DNA from: Sphingobium fontiphilum
GTDB lineage: Bacteria > Pseudomonadota > Alphaproteobacteria > Sphingomonadales > Sphingomonadaceae
Length of the DNA stretch: 64,000 nt
Reading direction: 5' to 3'
Assembly (NCBI RefSeq): GCF_014196635.1
Contig: NZ_JACIEB010000001.1
Span: 248,001-312,000, forward strand
Part shown: positions 28,924 to 39,082 of the stretch, piece by piece
Layout: each line of letters begins with the position of its first letter
How positions within the stretch are numbered: position 1 is the first letter of the stretch
Position numbers and translations under genes: made by a program
The notes under the pieces: model-generated
The model's input: the letters and a program-made list of their open reading frames with translations, nothing else
What the model was told of the DNA's origin: nothing
Database searches by the model: none

Positions 28924-28960
28924 CTTTCCCCGCGTCATGGCTGCACATGACAGGGTTGGG

Positions 28961-31765
28961 ATGAAGGCAATGGGTTACGAAAATCAGGAATTCGAGGTCG
29001 AGCGCGGACCAAGCTGGGCGCGGACCAACTGGCCGCCGGTTGACACCGACGACCTGACCGGGGCGCTGGACCCGACGCAGATGCAGGTGGCCGTGAAGGC
29101 CGCCGCCAAGTCGGCTGGCAAGGCCGTTTCTGACGCTGACATCGCGCAGGCGGCGGAAGACGCAATCCGCGCGCAGATGCTGATCCGCACCTACCGCGTG
29201 CGTGGCCACCTGGCCGCCAACCTTGATCCCCTGGGTCTGACCCAGCGCCAGCTTCCCGCAGACCTCACCCCTGAATATCACGGCCTGACCGATCCCAAGA
29301 AGAAGGTCTTCCTGGGCGGGACATTGGGCCTCGACTATGCGACGGTCGATGAAATCGTCGCTATCCTGCGTCAGAATTACTGCGGCAATGTCGGCTTGGA
29401 ATATATGCACATCGCCGATGTGGAGGAACGCCGATTCCTGCAGGACCGTCTGGAGGGCAAGGACAAGGAAATCCACTTCACCGCCGAAGGCAAGAAGGCG
29501 ATCCTGTCGAAGGTCATCCAGGCCGAACAATATGAAAAGTTCCTGGCCCGCAAATATGTCGGGACCAAGCGTTTTGGTCTGGACGGCGGCGAATCCATGA
29601 TTCCCGCGCTTGAGGCGGTCATCAAATATGGCGGCGCTTCGGGTGTGCGCGAGATCGTTTACGGCATGGCCCATCGTGGCCGCCTGAACGTGCTGGCCAA
29701 TGTGATGGCCAAGGGTTTCCGCGTGATCTTCCACGAATTTTCCGGTGGCACCGCCAATCCCGAAGACGTTGGCGGTTCGGGCGACGTCAAATATCACCTG
29801 GGCACCTCCACCGACCGCGAGTTTGACGGCGTGAAGGTTCATATGAGCCTTGTGCCCAATCCGTCGCACCTTGAAACGGTCGACCCCATTGTTCTGGGCA
29901 AGGTGCGCGCGCAGCAGACCTTCCGCGACGATCTGGCGCAGCATCAGCAGGTGCTCCCTGTGCTGATCCATGGCGACGCCGCCTTTGCGGGTCAGGGCAT
30001 CGTCTGGGAATGTTTCGGCTTTTCCGGCGTGTCGGGTTACAACACCGGCGGCTGCATCCACTTCATCGTCAACAACCAGATCGGCTTCACGACCTCGCCG
30101 CAATTCTCGCGCGGGTCGCCCTATCCCAGCGACGTGGCCAAGGGCGTTCAGGCGCCGATCCTGCACGTCAATGGCGACGATCCCGAAGCGGTCACCTTTG
30201 CGTGCAAGCTGGCGATCGAATATCGCCAGACCTTCCACCGCGATATCGTGATCGACATGTGGTGCTATCGCCGCTTTGGCCACAATGAAGGCGATGAGCC
30301 GGGTTTCACCCAGCCGTTGATGTACGCGAAGATCCGCAAGCATCCGATGGTCAGCGACATATATGGGTCGCGACTGAAGGCGGAAGGCGTTGTCGGGGAC
30401 GACTTCGTGGCCAAGGCGACCGAGGAGTTCGTCAACCATCTGGAGGACGAGTTCGAGGCGGCGAAAAGTTACAAGGCGAACAAGGCCGACTGGTTCGCCG
30501 GTCGCTGGTCGGGTCTTCACCAGCCCGCCAATGCCGAGACGTCCCGTCAGAATGTGGAAACCGCCATTCCGGCGAAACTGTTCGACAGTTTGGGCAAGAC
30601 GCTGACCACGATCCCTGAAGGCGTGAATGTTCACAAGACCCTGCGTCGCGTGCTCGAAGCCAAGGCGGAAATGTTCCGCAGCGGCGAGAATTTCGACTGG
30701 GCGACCGGCGAGGCGCTGGCCTTTGGAGCCTTGCTGACCGAGGGCTATGGCATTCGCCTGTCTGGTCAGGATTCCGGACGCGGCACCTTCAGCCAGCGCC
30801 ACTCGGTCTGGGTCGATCAGGACACGGAAGCCAAATATATTCCGCTTTCGACCGTCCGCCATGGCCGTTTCGAGGTGCTCGACAGCCCCTTGTCCGAATA
30901 TGGCGTTCTGGGTTTTGAATATGGCTATGCGCTGGCCGACCCCAAATGTCTGGTGATGTGGGAGGCGCAGTTCGGCGACTTCGCCAATGGCGCACAGATC
31001 ATCTTCGACCAGTATATCGCGTCGTCGGAAAGCAAGTGGCTGCGCGCCAACGGTCTCGTCTGCCTGTTGCCGCACGGCTATGAAGGGCAGGGGCCGGAGC
31101 ACAGCTCCGCGCGTCTGGAACGCTTCCTTCAGCTTTGCGCCGAGGGCAATATCCAGGTCGCCAACTGCACGACGCCGGCCAATTATTTCCACATCCTGCG
31201 CCGCCAGATGCTGCGCCCGTTCCGCAAGCCGCTCATCATCATGACGCCCAAGTCGTTGTTGCGGCACAAGGCGGCGGTGAGCAAGGCCGAGGATTTCCAG
31301 GGCGAGCGCCATTTCATGCGCATCCTGTCGGACACCAATCCAGCGCCGGACGCGGAAACGAAGCGGCTGGTGCTGTGTTCGGGCAAGGTCGCCTATGACC
31401 TGATGGAAGCGCGCGATGCGGCCGGGGACAAGAATACCCAGATCGTCCGTATCGAACAGCTTTACCCGTTCCCGACCGAGGCGCTGGCCATTCGCATGAA
31501 GCGCATGACCAAGCTGGAAGAAGTGATCTGGTGTCAGGAGGAACCGCGCAACAATGGCGCATGGTTCTTCGTCGAACCGTTCATCGAAGAGGCTTTGGCC
31601 GAAGCTGGAAAATCGCCGATGCGCGCCCGCTATGCCGGTCGCAAGGCATCCGCTTCGCCCGCCACTGGCCTTGCCAAGCGTCATCTCGCCGAACAGGGGG
31701 CGCTGGTCGCCGATGCGCTGGGTCACAGCGTCCGTGAAGAAATCCGTCGCCAGAAGAAAGGCTGA
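28961..31765 (+). CDS. sucA: 2-oxoglutarate dehydrogenase E1 component
   Basis: About 934-residue thiamine-dependent E1o, decarboxylating 2-oxoglutarate and passing the succinyl group to SucB. Recognisable parts are the N-terminal subunit-binding helix, the [18 protein letters not shown] segment and [20 protein letters not shown]. The ThDP-binding [10 protein letters not shown]...NNQIGFTT and the C-terminal transketolase-like half ([11 protein letters not shown]) follow. Starts at 28937, 28961 and 28970 are possible; 28961 has AGGGTTGGG upstream. The 28895 start is rejected because it overlaps the hairpin before sucA. Eight bases separate it from sucB. Confidence 0.96.
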   Translation: MKAMGYENQEFEVERGPSWARTNWPPVDTDDLTGALDPTQMQVAVKAAAKSAGKAVSDADIAQAAEDAIRAQMLIRTYRVRGHLAANLDPLGLTQRQLPADLTPEYHGLTDPKKKVFLGGTLGLDYATVDEIVAILRQNYCGNVGLEYMHIADVEERRFLQDRLEGKDKEIHFTAEGKKAILSKVIQAEQYEKFLARKYVGTKRFGLDGGESMIPALEAVIKYGGASGVREIVYGMAHRGRLNVLANVMAKGFRVIFHEFSGGTANPEDVGGSGDVKYHLGTSTDREFDGVKVHMSLVPNPSHLETVDPIVLGKVRAQQTFRDDLAQHQQVLPVLIHGDAAFAGQGIVWECFGFSGVSGYNTGGCIHFIVNNQIGFTTSPQFSRGSPYPSDVAKGVQAPILHVNGDDPEAVTFACKLAIEYRQTFHRDIVIDMWCYRRFGHNEGDEPGFTQPLMYAKIRKHPMVSDIYGSRLKAEGVVGDDFVAKATEEFVNHLEDEFEAAKSYKANKADWFAGRWSGLHQPANAETSRQNVETAIPAKLFDSLGKTLTTIPEGVNVHKTLRRVLEAKAEMFRSGENFDWATGEALAFGALLTEGYGIRLSGQDSGRGTFSQRHSVWVDQDTEAKYIPLSTVRHGRFEVLDSPLSEYGVLGFEYGYALADPKCLVMWEAQFGDFANGAQIIFDQYIASSESKWLRANGLVCLLPHGYEGQGPEHSSARLERFLQLCAEGNIQVANCTTPANYFHILRRQMLRPFRKPLIIMTPKSLLRHKAAVSKAEDFQGERHFMRILSDTNPAPDAETKRLVLCSGKVAYDLMEARDAAGDKNTQIVRIEQLYPFPTEALAIRMKRMTKLEEVIWCQEEPRNNGAWFFVEPFIEEALAEAGKSPMRARYAGRKASASPATGLAKRHLAEQGALVADALGHSVREEIRRQKKG

Positions 31766-31773
31766 GAAAGCTC

Positions 31774-33021
31774 ATGGCCACCGAAGTCAAAGTCCCCGCG
31801 CTGGGCGAATCCGTTACCGAAGCAACCGTTGGTCAGTGGCTGAAGAAGCCCGGCGAGGCGGTGAAGGCCGATGAACCCATCGTCAGCCTGGAAACCGACA
31901 AGGTCGCGGTTGACGTGCCTGCGCCGGTCGCTGGCGTGCTGGGCGACATCGTCGCCAAGGAAGGCGACACTGTCGAGGTCGGCGCGCTGCTCGCCTATCT
32001 GAATGAGGGCGCAGCCGCAGCCGCAGCCGCTGCTCCGGCTGCTGCGGCAAAGGCGGAAGCCGCCGCGCCCGCGCCCGCCGCTTCGGCGCATGTCGCCCCC
32101 GAGGAGGAAGGCGATACCGGCAGCCTGACCCTGTCGCCGGCCGTTCGTCGGCTGGTTCTGGAACATGGTCTTGACCCGAGCAAGATCAAGGGCACCGGCA
32201 AGGATGGTCGCCTGACCAAGGACGATGTGATGGCCGCGATCGCCGCGGGCACCGCGAAGGCTGCTGCTGCTGCGGTCCCAGTTGCGGCCGCCGCCGCCGA
32301 AACGCCGGCCGCTGGCCCCAGCCGCAAGCAGGAGCGGGTGAAGATGACCCGTCTGCGCCAGACGGTCGCCAAGCGCCTGAAGGAAGCGCAGAACACCGCC
32401 GCGCTGCTCACCACCTACAATGATGTCGACATGACGAACGTCATCGAGGCGCGCGCCAAATATAAGGACCTGTTCGAAAAGAAGCATGGCGTCCGTCTGG
32501 GCTTCATGGGCTTCTTCACCAAGGCCGTGTGCATGGCGCTCAAGGACATTCCGGGCGTCAATGCGCAGATCGAGGGCGACGAGATCGTCTATAATGATTT
32601 CTGCGACATTTCCGTCGCGGTTTCGGCCCCCAACGGTCTGGTCGTCCCTGTGATCCGCAATGCCGAAAGCATGAGCGTTGCGACGATCGAAAAGACCATC
32701 GGCGGCTTCGGCAAGAAGGCCAAGGACGGCACGATGACCATGGAAGATATGAAGGGCGGCACCTTCACCATCTCCAATGGCGGCGTGTTCGGTTCGCTGC
32801 TGTCCAGCCCGATCATCAACCCGCCCCAGTCGGCGGTGCTGGGCCTGCACCGGATCGAGGACCGCCCGGTCGTGCGCGACGGGCAGATCGTGATCCGGCC
32901 GATGATGTATCTCGCGCTCAGCTACGACCATCGCCTGATTGACGGCCGCGAAGCGGTGACGTTCCTTGTTGCGGTGAAGAACGCGATTGAGGATCCGACC
33001 CGTCTGCTGATCGACCTGTAA
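31774..33021 (+). CDS. sucB: Dihydrolipoamide succinyltransferase (E2o)
   Basis: 415-residue E2 core of the 2-oxoglutarate dehydrogenase complex. One lipoyl domain (lysine in ETDKVAVDV, residue about 43) is followed by an Ala/Pro linker (about 80-112). A peripheral-subunit-binding domain ([20 protein letters not shown]) leads to an acyltransferase domain ending in the catalytic [13 protein letters not shown]. The Ala-rich linkers are long, as usual in alphaproteobacteria. Directly downstream lies the GIY-YIG/palindrome cassette, which separates it from lpd. Confidence 0.96.
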   Translation: MATEVKVPALGESVTEATVGQWLKKPGEAVKADEPIVSLETDKVAVDVPAPVAGVLGDIVAKEGDTVEVGALLAYLNEGAAAAAAAAPAAAAKAEAAAPAPAASAHVAPEEEGDTGSLTLSPAVRRLVLEHGLDPSKIKGTGKDGRLTKDDVMAAIAAGTAKAAAAAVPVAAAAAETPAAGPSRKQERVKMTRLRQTVAKRLKEAQNTAALLTTYNDVDMTNVIEARAKYKDLFEKKHGVRLGFMGFFTKAVCMALKDIPGVNAQIEGDEIVYNDFCDISVAVSAPNGLVVPVIRNAESMSVATIEKTIGGFGKKAKDGTMTMEDMKGGTFTISNGGVFGSLLSSPIINPPQSAVLGLHRIEDRPVVRDGQIVIRPMMYLALSYDHRLIDGREAVTFLVAVKNAIEDPTRLLIDL

Positions 33022-33035
33022 GGCCTATTTCCCAC

Positions 33036-33065
33036 GTGCTCCTGCGAACGCAGGAGCCCCGGGCG
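33036..33065 (+). repeat. REP-like palindrome (type C), left copy
   Basis: Thirty-base unit containing the perfect hairpin CTCCTGCG-AA-CGCAGGAG (33039-33056). Its orientation is opposite to the copy at 33367-33396, which it matches at 27 of 30 positions. It begins 15 bases after the sucB stop. Confidence 0.85.
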
Positions 33066-33099
33066 GAGAAATGCAACGAAAGCGGGATATGTCTATCTG

Positions 33100-33363
33100 A
33101 TGGCCAGCCGACGCAACGGCGCCCTCTATCTGGGTGTTACAAGCGATCTGGCTGGCCGGACATATCAGCATCGCAACGCTTTGGTTGAAGGCTTTACGAA
33201 GCGATATGGCTGCACCATGTTGGTGTGGTTTGAGTATTATGATGATTTGCAGGAAGCGAGGCTTCGCGAACTGCAGATGAAGAAATGGAAGCGCGCCTGG
33301 AAGATCGAGTTGATCGAACGGGGAAATCCGCAGTGGCGGGATTTGTTCGAGACGCTGTTCTGA
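33100..33363 (+). CDS. Single-domain GIY-YIG endonuclease, N terminus apparently frameshifted
   Basis: 87 residues from the first in-frame ATG. This is a small UvrC-like GIY-YIG nuclease: LYLGVTSDLAGRTYQHR holds the YIG half and catalytic Arg, EARLRELQMKKWKRAWK holds the metal-binding Glu, and ERGNPQWRDL is the usual C-terminal motif. The GIY half (GYVYLMAS) is encoded just upstream at 33085 in the same frame, but no ATG, GTG or TTG precedes it before the sucB stop. An ATG at 33071 in another frame would restore MQRK-AGYVY if one base had been lost near 33080-33084, so the gene is probably a recent one-base frameshift. It is bracketed by inverted REP-like palindromes inside the sucB-lpd gap. 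Confidence 0.75.
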   Translation: MASRRNGALYLGVTSDLAGRTYQHRNALVEGFTKRYGCTMLVWFEYYDDLQEARLRELQMKKWKRAWKIELIERGNPQWRDLFETLF

Positions 33364-33366
33364 CGA

Positions 33367-33396
33367 CGCCCTGGGTTCCTGCGTTCGCAGGAACAC
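33367..33396 (-). repeat. REP-like palindrome (type C), right inverted copy
   Basis: Contains the perfect 9-bp hairpin GTTCCTGCG-TT-CGCAGGAAC (33375-33394). Its reverse complement matches the copy at 33036-33065 at 27 of 30 positions. It starts three bases after the GIY-YIG stop and ends 17 bases before lpd. Confidence 0.85.
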
Positions 33397-33413
33397 AATG
33401 AGGAAGAAGAACG

Positions 33414-34814
33414 ATGGCCGAGTATGATTATGACGTTCTGGTGATCGGCGCTGGCCCCGGCGGCTATGTCGCCGCGATCCGGGCGGCGCAACTGGGCCTG
33501 AAGGTGGCATGTGCGGAAAGCCGCGAAACGCTGGGCGGCACCTGCCTCAATGTCGGCTGCATCCCCTCCAAGGCGCTGCTCCATGCGTCCGAACTCTATG
33601 ACGAAGCGGCCAATGGCGCCCTAGCGAAGCTGGGCGTCAAGATCGACAAGATGAGCCTCGATCTCGATACGATGCAGGGCCAGCGCATTGATGCGGTCAA
33701 GGGCCTGACCGGCGGGATCGAATATCTGTTCAAGAAGAACAAGGTAACCTGGATCAAGGGGCTGGCGAGCTTCACCGGCCCGAACACGGTCGAAGTGGCG
33801 GGCCAGAAGGTGACGGCGAAGAACATCGTCATCGCCACCGGTTCGTCGGTCGCGCCCCTGCCGGGCGTGGACGTCGACAATGCAAAGGGCATGATCGTCG
33901 ATTCGACCGGCGCGCTGGAGCTGACCAGGGTGCCCGAGCATCTGGTGGTGATCGGCGGCGGCGTCATCGGTCTGGAGCTGGGCAGCGTGTGGCGTCGCCT
34001 GGGCGCAAAGGTGACCGTGGTCGAATATCTCGACCAGATCCTGCCCGGCATGGACGGCGAAGTCCGCAAGGAAGCCAACAAGATCTTCAAGAAGCAGGGC
34101 TTTGAATATAAGCTCGGGACGAAGGTCACGGGCGCAGCGGTCAAGGGCAAGAAGGTTGAACTGACCGTCGAGCCTGCCGCCGGTGGCGATGCTGAGACGA
34201 TCAGCGCCGATTGCGTGCTGGTGTCGATCGGCCGCCGTCCTAATACGGCGGGCCTTGGCCTCGACAAGATCGGGCTGGAGCTGAATGCGCGCGGTCAGAT
34301 CGAAACCGACCATGATTTCGCGACCAGGGTGCCCGGCGTCTGGGCCATTGGCGACGTCATCCCCGGCCCGATGCTCGCGCACAAGGCCGAGGACGAAGGC
34401 ATTGCCGTTGCGGAAAACATCGCTGGCCTGACCGGCATCGTCAACCATGACGTCATTCCGTCGGTGGTCTATACCAAGCCGGAAATAGCGGGCGTCGGCC
34501 TGACCGAGGAGGCAGCCAAGGAAAAGGGCGCGATCAAGGTCGGCAAGTTCCCGATGCTGGCCAACAGCCGCGCCAAGACCAATCACGAGCCTGATGGTTT
34601 CGTGAAGGTCATTGCCGACGCCGAAACCGACAAGGTTCTGGGCGTATGGATCATCGCCACGGTTGCCGGCACGATGATCGCGCAAGTCGCGCAGGCGATG
34701 GAATTCGGCGCGTCCAGCGAGGATATCGCCTATACCTGCCACGCGCACCCGACGCACAGCGAGGCGATCAAGGAGGCGGCGATGGCCGTGACCGGAAAGC
34801 CGATCCACATCTGA
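33414..34814 (+). CDS. lpd: Dihydrolipoamide dehydrogenase (E3)
   Basis: 466-residue flavoprotein reoxidising dihydrolipoamide with NAD+ for 2-oxo acid dehydrogenase complexes. The FAD motif GAGPGGYVAAIRAAQLG, redox disulfide GGTCLNVGCIPSKALLH, NAD-binding VIGGGVIGLELGSVWRRLG and the C-terminal catalytic HAHPTHSEA are all present. AGGAAGAAG precedes the ATG. It is the last gene of the TCA run, closed by a strong terminator. As the neighbour of sucB it is most likely the E3 of the 2-oxoglutarate complex. Confidence 0.97.
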   Translation: MAEYDYDVLVIGAGPGGYVAAIRAAQLGLKVACAESRETLGGTCLNVGCIPSKALLHASELYDEAANGALAKLGVKIDKMSLDLDTMQGQRIDAVKGLTGGIEYLFKKNKVTWIKGLASFTGPNTVEVAGQKVTAKNIVIATGSSVAPLPGVDVDNAKGMIVDSTGALELTRVPEHLVVIGGGVIGLELGSVWRRLGAKVTVVEYLDQILPGMDGEVRKEANKIFKKQGFEYKLGTKVTGAAVKGKKVELTVEPAAGGDAETISADCVLVSIGRRPNTAGLGLDKIGLELNARGQIETDHDFATRVPGVWAIGDVIPGPMLAHKAEDEGIAVAENIAGLTGIVNHDVIPSVVYTKPEIAGVGLTEEAAKEKGAIKVGKFPMLANSRAKTNHEPDGFVKVIADAETDKVLGVWIIATVAGTMIAQVAQAMEFGASSEDIAYTCHAHPTHSEAIKEAAMAVTGKPIHI

Positions 34815-34840
34815 TCGCGCCCATCGCGTTCGATATGCCA

Positions 34841-34876
34841 AAAGGGCCTCCGGCGCTTGGCCGGGGGCCTTTTTTT
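34841..34876 (+). terminator. Rho-independent terminator after lpd
   Basis: Stem GGCCTCCGGC (34845-34854) pairs with GCCGGGGGCC (34860-34869) with one G-U pair and a five-base loop, followed by T7. It ends the TCA-cycle operon 26 bases after the lpd stop. Confidence 0.92.
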
Positions 34877-34977
34877 GTCGACGGTCGCGCCGATACATCG
34901 CCGGCCCTGCGGCAGGCCCCGAAACTTTGGTTCAAAGCCGGTTTGCGAATGACTGACGCCCTGCTATCCGACGGGGG

Positions 34978-37254
34978 ATGACCGATTTTCGCGACCCGTT
35001 GGACAGCATCAAGGACCACCCGTTCGACGAGGCGCTGTCGCAGCGATATCTGGTGTATGCCCTCTCCACGATCACCGCGCGTTCGCTGCCCGACCTGCGC
35101 GACGGGTTGAAGCCGGTGCATCGCCGCCTGTTGTGGGCGATGCGGCTGTTGCGGATGGAGCCGAGCGGAGCGAGCGCCGATGTGCTGGCGATCAATCCGG
35201 CCCGCAACGCCACCAGTTACAAAAAATGCGCGCGCGTGGTCGGCGACGTGATCGGCAAATATCACCCCCATGGGGACAGCTCGGTTTATGACGCCATGGT
35301 GCGCCTGGCGCAGGATTTCTCGCTGCGTATGCCCCTGGTCGACGGGCAGGGCAATTTCGGCAACATCGACGGCGATAATGCGGCGGCGATGCGCTATACC
35401 GAGGCGCGGCTGACGCAGGCGGCGGCCGATCTGATGGCGGGGCTGGACGAAGGCACCGTCGATTTCCGCCCGACCTACAATGGCGAGGATGAAGAGCCGG
35501 AAATTTTCCCCGGCCTGTTCCCCAATCTGCTGGCCAATGGCGCCAGCGGCATCGCCGTGGGCATGGCGACCAGCATCCCGCCGCATAATGTGGGTGAGCT
35601 GATCGACGCCGCCAGCCTGTTGATCGACGCGCCCGAAGCCGATCACGCAGCCTTGATGCGGGTGGTGAAGGGGCCCGATTTCCCCACGGGCGGCGTCTTG
35701 GTCGACAGTCCAGCGATCATCGCGGAAGCCTATGCCACCGGGCGCGGGGCTTTCCGCACGCGGGCGCGCTGGCACAAGGAAGATGGCGGGCGCGGCACCT
35801 GGGTCGCGGTGGTCACGCAAATCCCCTATCAGGTGCAGAAGTCCAAGTTGATCGAGCAGATCGCGGCGCTCATCAACGACAAGAAGCTGCCGATTTTGGC
35901 CGATGTGCGGGATGAAAGCGACGCGGAAATCCGCATCGTGCTGGAACCGCGCGCGCGCACGGTCGACGAACAGGTGTTGATGGACAGCCTGTTCCGGCTG
36001 ACCGACCTTGAAAACCGGTTCAGCCTGAATTTGAACGTGCTGGATGCGACGCGGACGCCGCGCGTGCTGGGGCTGCGCGCCGTGCTGGTCGAATGGTTGA
36101 AGCACCAGATCGACGTGCTGGTGCGGCGGGCGCAGCATCGTCTGGACAAGATCGCCGCGCGGCTGGAACTGCTCGACGGCTACATCATCGCCTATCTCAA
36201 CCTTGACCGGGTGATCGAGATCATCCGCACGGAGGATGAGCCCAAGGCGGTGATGATGGACGAATTCTCGCTCACCGACCGGCAGGCCGAAGCCATCCTC
36301 AACATGCGGTTGCGCTCGCTCCGCAAGCTCGAGGAGATGGAATTGCGGCGCGAGCACGCGGAACTGATCGCCGAGCGCGACGAGCTTCAGAAGCTGCTTG
36401 AGAGCCCGGCAAGGCAGAAGACCCGGCTCAAGAAGGATCTGGCGGCGCTCCGCAAACGCTACGCCCATGAAGAGCGGCGGACATTGGTGGAGGAGGCCGC
36501 GCCTGCTCGCGAAATCCCGCTGGAAGCGATGATCGAGCGCGAGCCGATCACCGTCATCCTGTCCGAACGCGGGTGGATCAGGGCGATGAGCGGTCACCGT
36601 GACCTGGCCGCCGCCGATACGCTCAAGTTCAAGGAAGGCGATGGTCCGATGCTCGCCTTTCACGCCCACACCACCGACAAGCTGTTGCTAGCAGCGTCCA
36701 ATGGCCGGTTCTTCACATTGGGCGCGGACAAGTTGCCGGGTGGACGGGGCTTTGGCGATCCGGTGCGTTTGATGATCGACATGGACAATGATGCGCGGAT
36801 CACCACGCTGATGCCTGCGCGCGCGGACGCCAAATTGTTGCTCGCTTCGTCGGACGGGCGAGGATTTGTCGCCGCGGTCGCTGACATTCTGGCCGAAACG
36901 CGCAAGGGCAAACAGATCGTCAACATGCGGCCCGGCGCGCAACTGGCGGTCGTCCACGTGGTCGCCGATGGCGCTGACAGCGTCGCCGTCATTGGCGAGA
37001 ATCGCAAATTGCTGGTGTTTGCCCTGTCCGAACTGCCGGAAATGGCGCGCGGGTCGGGTGTGCAGTTGCAACGCTATCGCGACGGTGGACTGTCCGACGC
37101 CATCGCCTTCAAACTGGCGGAAGGTTTAAGCTGGCGGATGGGCGGCGAGAGTGGCCGCACCCGTACGGAAGCCGACGTGACCCCTTGGCGTGTGGCGCGC
37201 GGCGCGGCCGGGCGAATGCCGCCGGTTGGCTTTCCCCGCGACAATCGCTTCTGA
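34978..37254 (+). CDS. parC: DNA topoisomerase IV subunit A
   Basis: 758-residue breakage-reunion subunit of topoisomerase IV, decatenating daughter chromosomes. The N-terminal domain has [28 protein letters not shown] (quinolone-region helices), [20 protein letters not shown] and the catalytic tyrosine in [12 protein letters not shown] central coiled-coil (about 430-500) precedes a C-terminal domain of about 260 residues with degenerate beta-blades. The lack of a GyrA-box and the length favour ParC over GyrA. It stands alone; GGGGGATG provides the start at 34978. Confidence 0.93.
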   Translation: MTDFRDPLDSIKDHPFDEALSQRYLVYALSTITARSLPDLRDGLKPVHRRLLWAMRLLRMEPSGASADVLAINPARNATSYKKCARVVGDVIGKYHPHGDSSVYDAMVRLAQDFSLRMPLVDGQGNFGNIDGDNAAAMRYTEARLTQAAADLMAGLDEGTVDFRPTYNGEDEEPEIFPGLFPNLLANGASGIAVGMATSIPPHNVGELIDAASLLIDAPEADHAALMRVVKGPDFPTGGVLVDSPAIIAEAYATGRGAFRTRARWHKEDGGRGTWVAVVTQIPYQVQKSKLIEQIAALINDKKLPILADVRDESDAEIRIVLEPRARTVDEQVLMDSLFRLTDLENRFSLNLNVLDATRTPRVLGLRAVLVEWLKHQIDVLVRRAQHRLDKIAARLELLDGYIIAYLNLDRVIEIIRTEDEPKAVMMDEFSLTDRQAEAILNMRLRSLRKLEEMELRREHAELIAERDELQKLLESPARQKTRLKKDLAALRKRYAHEERRTLVEEAAPAREIPLEAMIEREPITVILSERGWIRAMSGHRDLAAADTLKFKEGDGPMLAFHAHTTDKLLLAASNGRFFTLGADKLPGGRGFGDPVRLMIDMDNDARITTLMPARADAKLLLASSDGRGFVAAVADILAETRKGKQIVNMRPGAQLAVVHVVADGADSVAVIGENRKLLVFALSELPEMARGSGVQLQRYRDGGLSDAIAFKLAEGLSWRMGGESGRTRTEADVTPWRVARGAAGRMPPVGFPRDNRF

Positions 37255-37315
37255 GCGGATTTCGCTGTCCGCTCCAACGGCCGCATCATTTCCCGTTTGT
37301 TTACCCTTGGTGGAT

Positions 37316-39082
37316 ATGGGGGAAGATATGAAACCCGCCTCCGCGTGCCACCGCGATGATATTGACCAGAATCGCGGCCCTTGTGTCGCGGTAGATGGCG
37401 TATATGATGAGGAGGACAGCTGCGCGGACCATTTGCTTGCCGCGCTTTCCATGCCGGCCGCCATCATCTACGAAAATGACGATCAGCCATGGGTTCACAG
37501 CGCCAATGGCGGCTTCCACCAACGCTTCCTGATGCCGTCGGATAGGGGCGAATCCCTGCGGTTCAAGGGTCGAGAGTGGCAGGATCGCATCGCGCGCTTT
37601 CTGAAAGGCGACAGGGTTTCGGAAAGTTTTGAAATGCCGATCCAGGGCCGCTTCGGTCCAGAATATTTCTACTGCACGATCGGTCGGCTCAAGGAATTGA
37701 CCGATCGCGGGCGGCCCATTCTGGTTACGGCCGTGGACCGGACGAGCGAGCGCACGATCGAGAAAAATCTGCGGCGCGAACTGATGTCGGACAGCTTGAC
37801 CGCTTTGCCCAACCGCACCGGCTTTGGTGAAGCGATCGACGACCGGATCAAGGGTGGTCCCTGGTCGGACAATGCCGGTTTCGCCATTATCGCCATCGAT
37901 CTTAGCCGGTTCAGCCGGGTAAACGAGTCGCTCGGCCCCATGGCGGGCGACGAATTGCTCATCACCGTGGCCAAGCGGCTCAAATCATCCTTGCGTCAGG
38001 GCGATGTGCTGGCGCGCATCGGCGGCAATGACTTTGCCATTTTCGCCCGCCTTAACAATGGCTTGTCGGATGCCTTGCATATCGTGCAGCGCGTGAAGGA
38101 TGCGCTGTCGTCGCCCATACGCCTCAGCAACCTCCAGATACGCGTCGATTGCGCCATCGGCTGCGCCATTGCTGTCTCCCTTGATGAAGACCCCGACGAT
38201 GTCGTTCGCAAGGCGCAGGCGGCGGTCAAGATCGCCAAGCGCAGCGGAAAGGTCGAAATCTACCGTAACGGCGTGCTCAAGGAGGCGCATCGTCGTTTTC
38301 TGGTCGAAAGCCGTTTGCGCGATGCCCTGAGCAAGGGCGCGCTGACCCTGGCGTTTCAGCCGCTCATTCACCTGAGTTCCAGCGAAATTACCGGGTTTGA
38401 AGCGCTTGCCCGGTGGAATGACGAGGAACTGGGCGCGGTTGCGCCCGTCGAATTTATCGCCGTGGCCGAGGAAAGCGGGCTCATCGTCGAGTTGGGGCGC
38501 TGGGCCGCCCTGGAAGCAGCCCAGACGCTGGCGCGCTGGGATGAGGCCGTTGGCCAGACATTGCCTGTCGGAATGAACATCAACCTGTCGCCAATCCAGA
38601 TGGCGCGGGACGATGTCGCGTCGATGTTCGAGGAAGCGTTGCGCTTTTCCGGCATCGAAGGTCGGCGACTGACGGCGGAGATCACCGAGAGCGCGATCAT
38701 TGCCGACCCGGAAAAGGCGAGAAAACTGCTATTCGCCCTGAAAGAACTGAAAATGTCCATCGCGATGGACGATTTCGGGACCGGATTTTCCAATCTGGCC
38801 AGCCTCCACAGCCTGCCTATCGACATATTGAAGATCGATCGCAGTTTCGTTTCGACGATGATGGAGGACCACGACAAGGAAGTGATTGTCCGCACGATAT
38901 TGTCGATGGCCGAATCGCTGAATCTGAAAGTGACAGCCGAAGGAATCGAAGACCAGTCGCTCGCCCACCGTTTGCAGCAATGGGGCTGCTGGCAGGGACA
39001 GGGATATTATTTCGCCAAGCCGATGAACGAGGCCGAGGCTTTCGATTATTGGCGCGTGCGCTGGAATTTCGAAACCGTCTGA
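37316..39082 (+). CDS. PAS-like/GGDEF/EAL cyclic-di-GMP protein
   Basis: About 588 residues: an N-terminal PAS-like sensor (about 45-150), a GGDEF domain (about 160-320) and an EAL domain (about 330-585). The cyclase signature reads RIGGNDFAIF, so GG[DE]EF is degenerate and cyclase activity is doubtful. The EAL site looks complete: FEALARWN, NLSPIQMA, AEITESAI, MDDFGTGFS, LKIDRSF and AEGIED, so cyclic-di-GMP phosphodiesterase activity is likely. ATG 37316 or 37328 could start it; GGGGGAAG favours 37328. The 3' end overlaps the convergent CCA-transferase gene by 37 bases. Confidence 0.88.
   Translation: MGEDMKPASACHRDDIDQNRGPCVAVDGVYDEEDSCADHLLAALSMPAAIIYENDDQPWVHSANGGFHQRFLMPSDRGESLRFKGREWQDRIARFLKGDRVSESFEMPIQGRFGPEYFYCTIGRLKELTDRGRPILVTAVDRTSERTIEKNLRRELMSDSLTALPNRTGFGEAIDDRIKGGPWSDNAGFAIIAIDLSRFSRVNESLGPMAGDELLITVAKRLKSSLRQGDVLARIGGNDFAIFARLNNGLSDALHIVQRVKDALSSPIRLSNLQIRVDCAIGCAIAVSLDEDPDDVVRKAQAAVKIAKRSGKVEIYRNGVLKEAHRRFLVESRLRDALSKGALTLAFQPLIHLSSSEITGFEALARWNDEELGAVAPVEFIAVAEESGLIVELGRWAALEAAQTLARWDEAVGQTLPVGMNINLSPIQMARDDVASMFEEALRFSGIEGRRLTAEITESAIIADPEKARKLLFALKELKMSIAMDDFGTGFSNLASLHSLPIDILKIDRSFVSTMMEDHDKEVIVRTILSMAESLNLKVTAEGIEDQSLAHRLQQWGCWQGQGYYFAKPMNEAEAFDYWRVRWNFETV

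Noticed and set aside
28895-28960. Upstream start of sucA at 28895 or 28937
   Set aside because: 28895 would translate through the sucD-sucA hairpin; 28937 lacks a ribosome binding site. 28961 is preferred but not certain.
28817-31726. 969-codon open frame antisense to sucA
   Set aside because: It mirrors the sucA codon pattern in GC-rich DNA, has no recognisable domain and spans the sucD-sucA hairpin; a shadow of the real gene.
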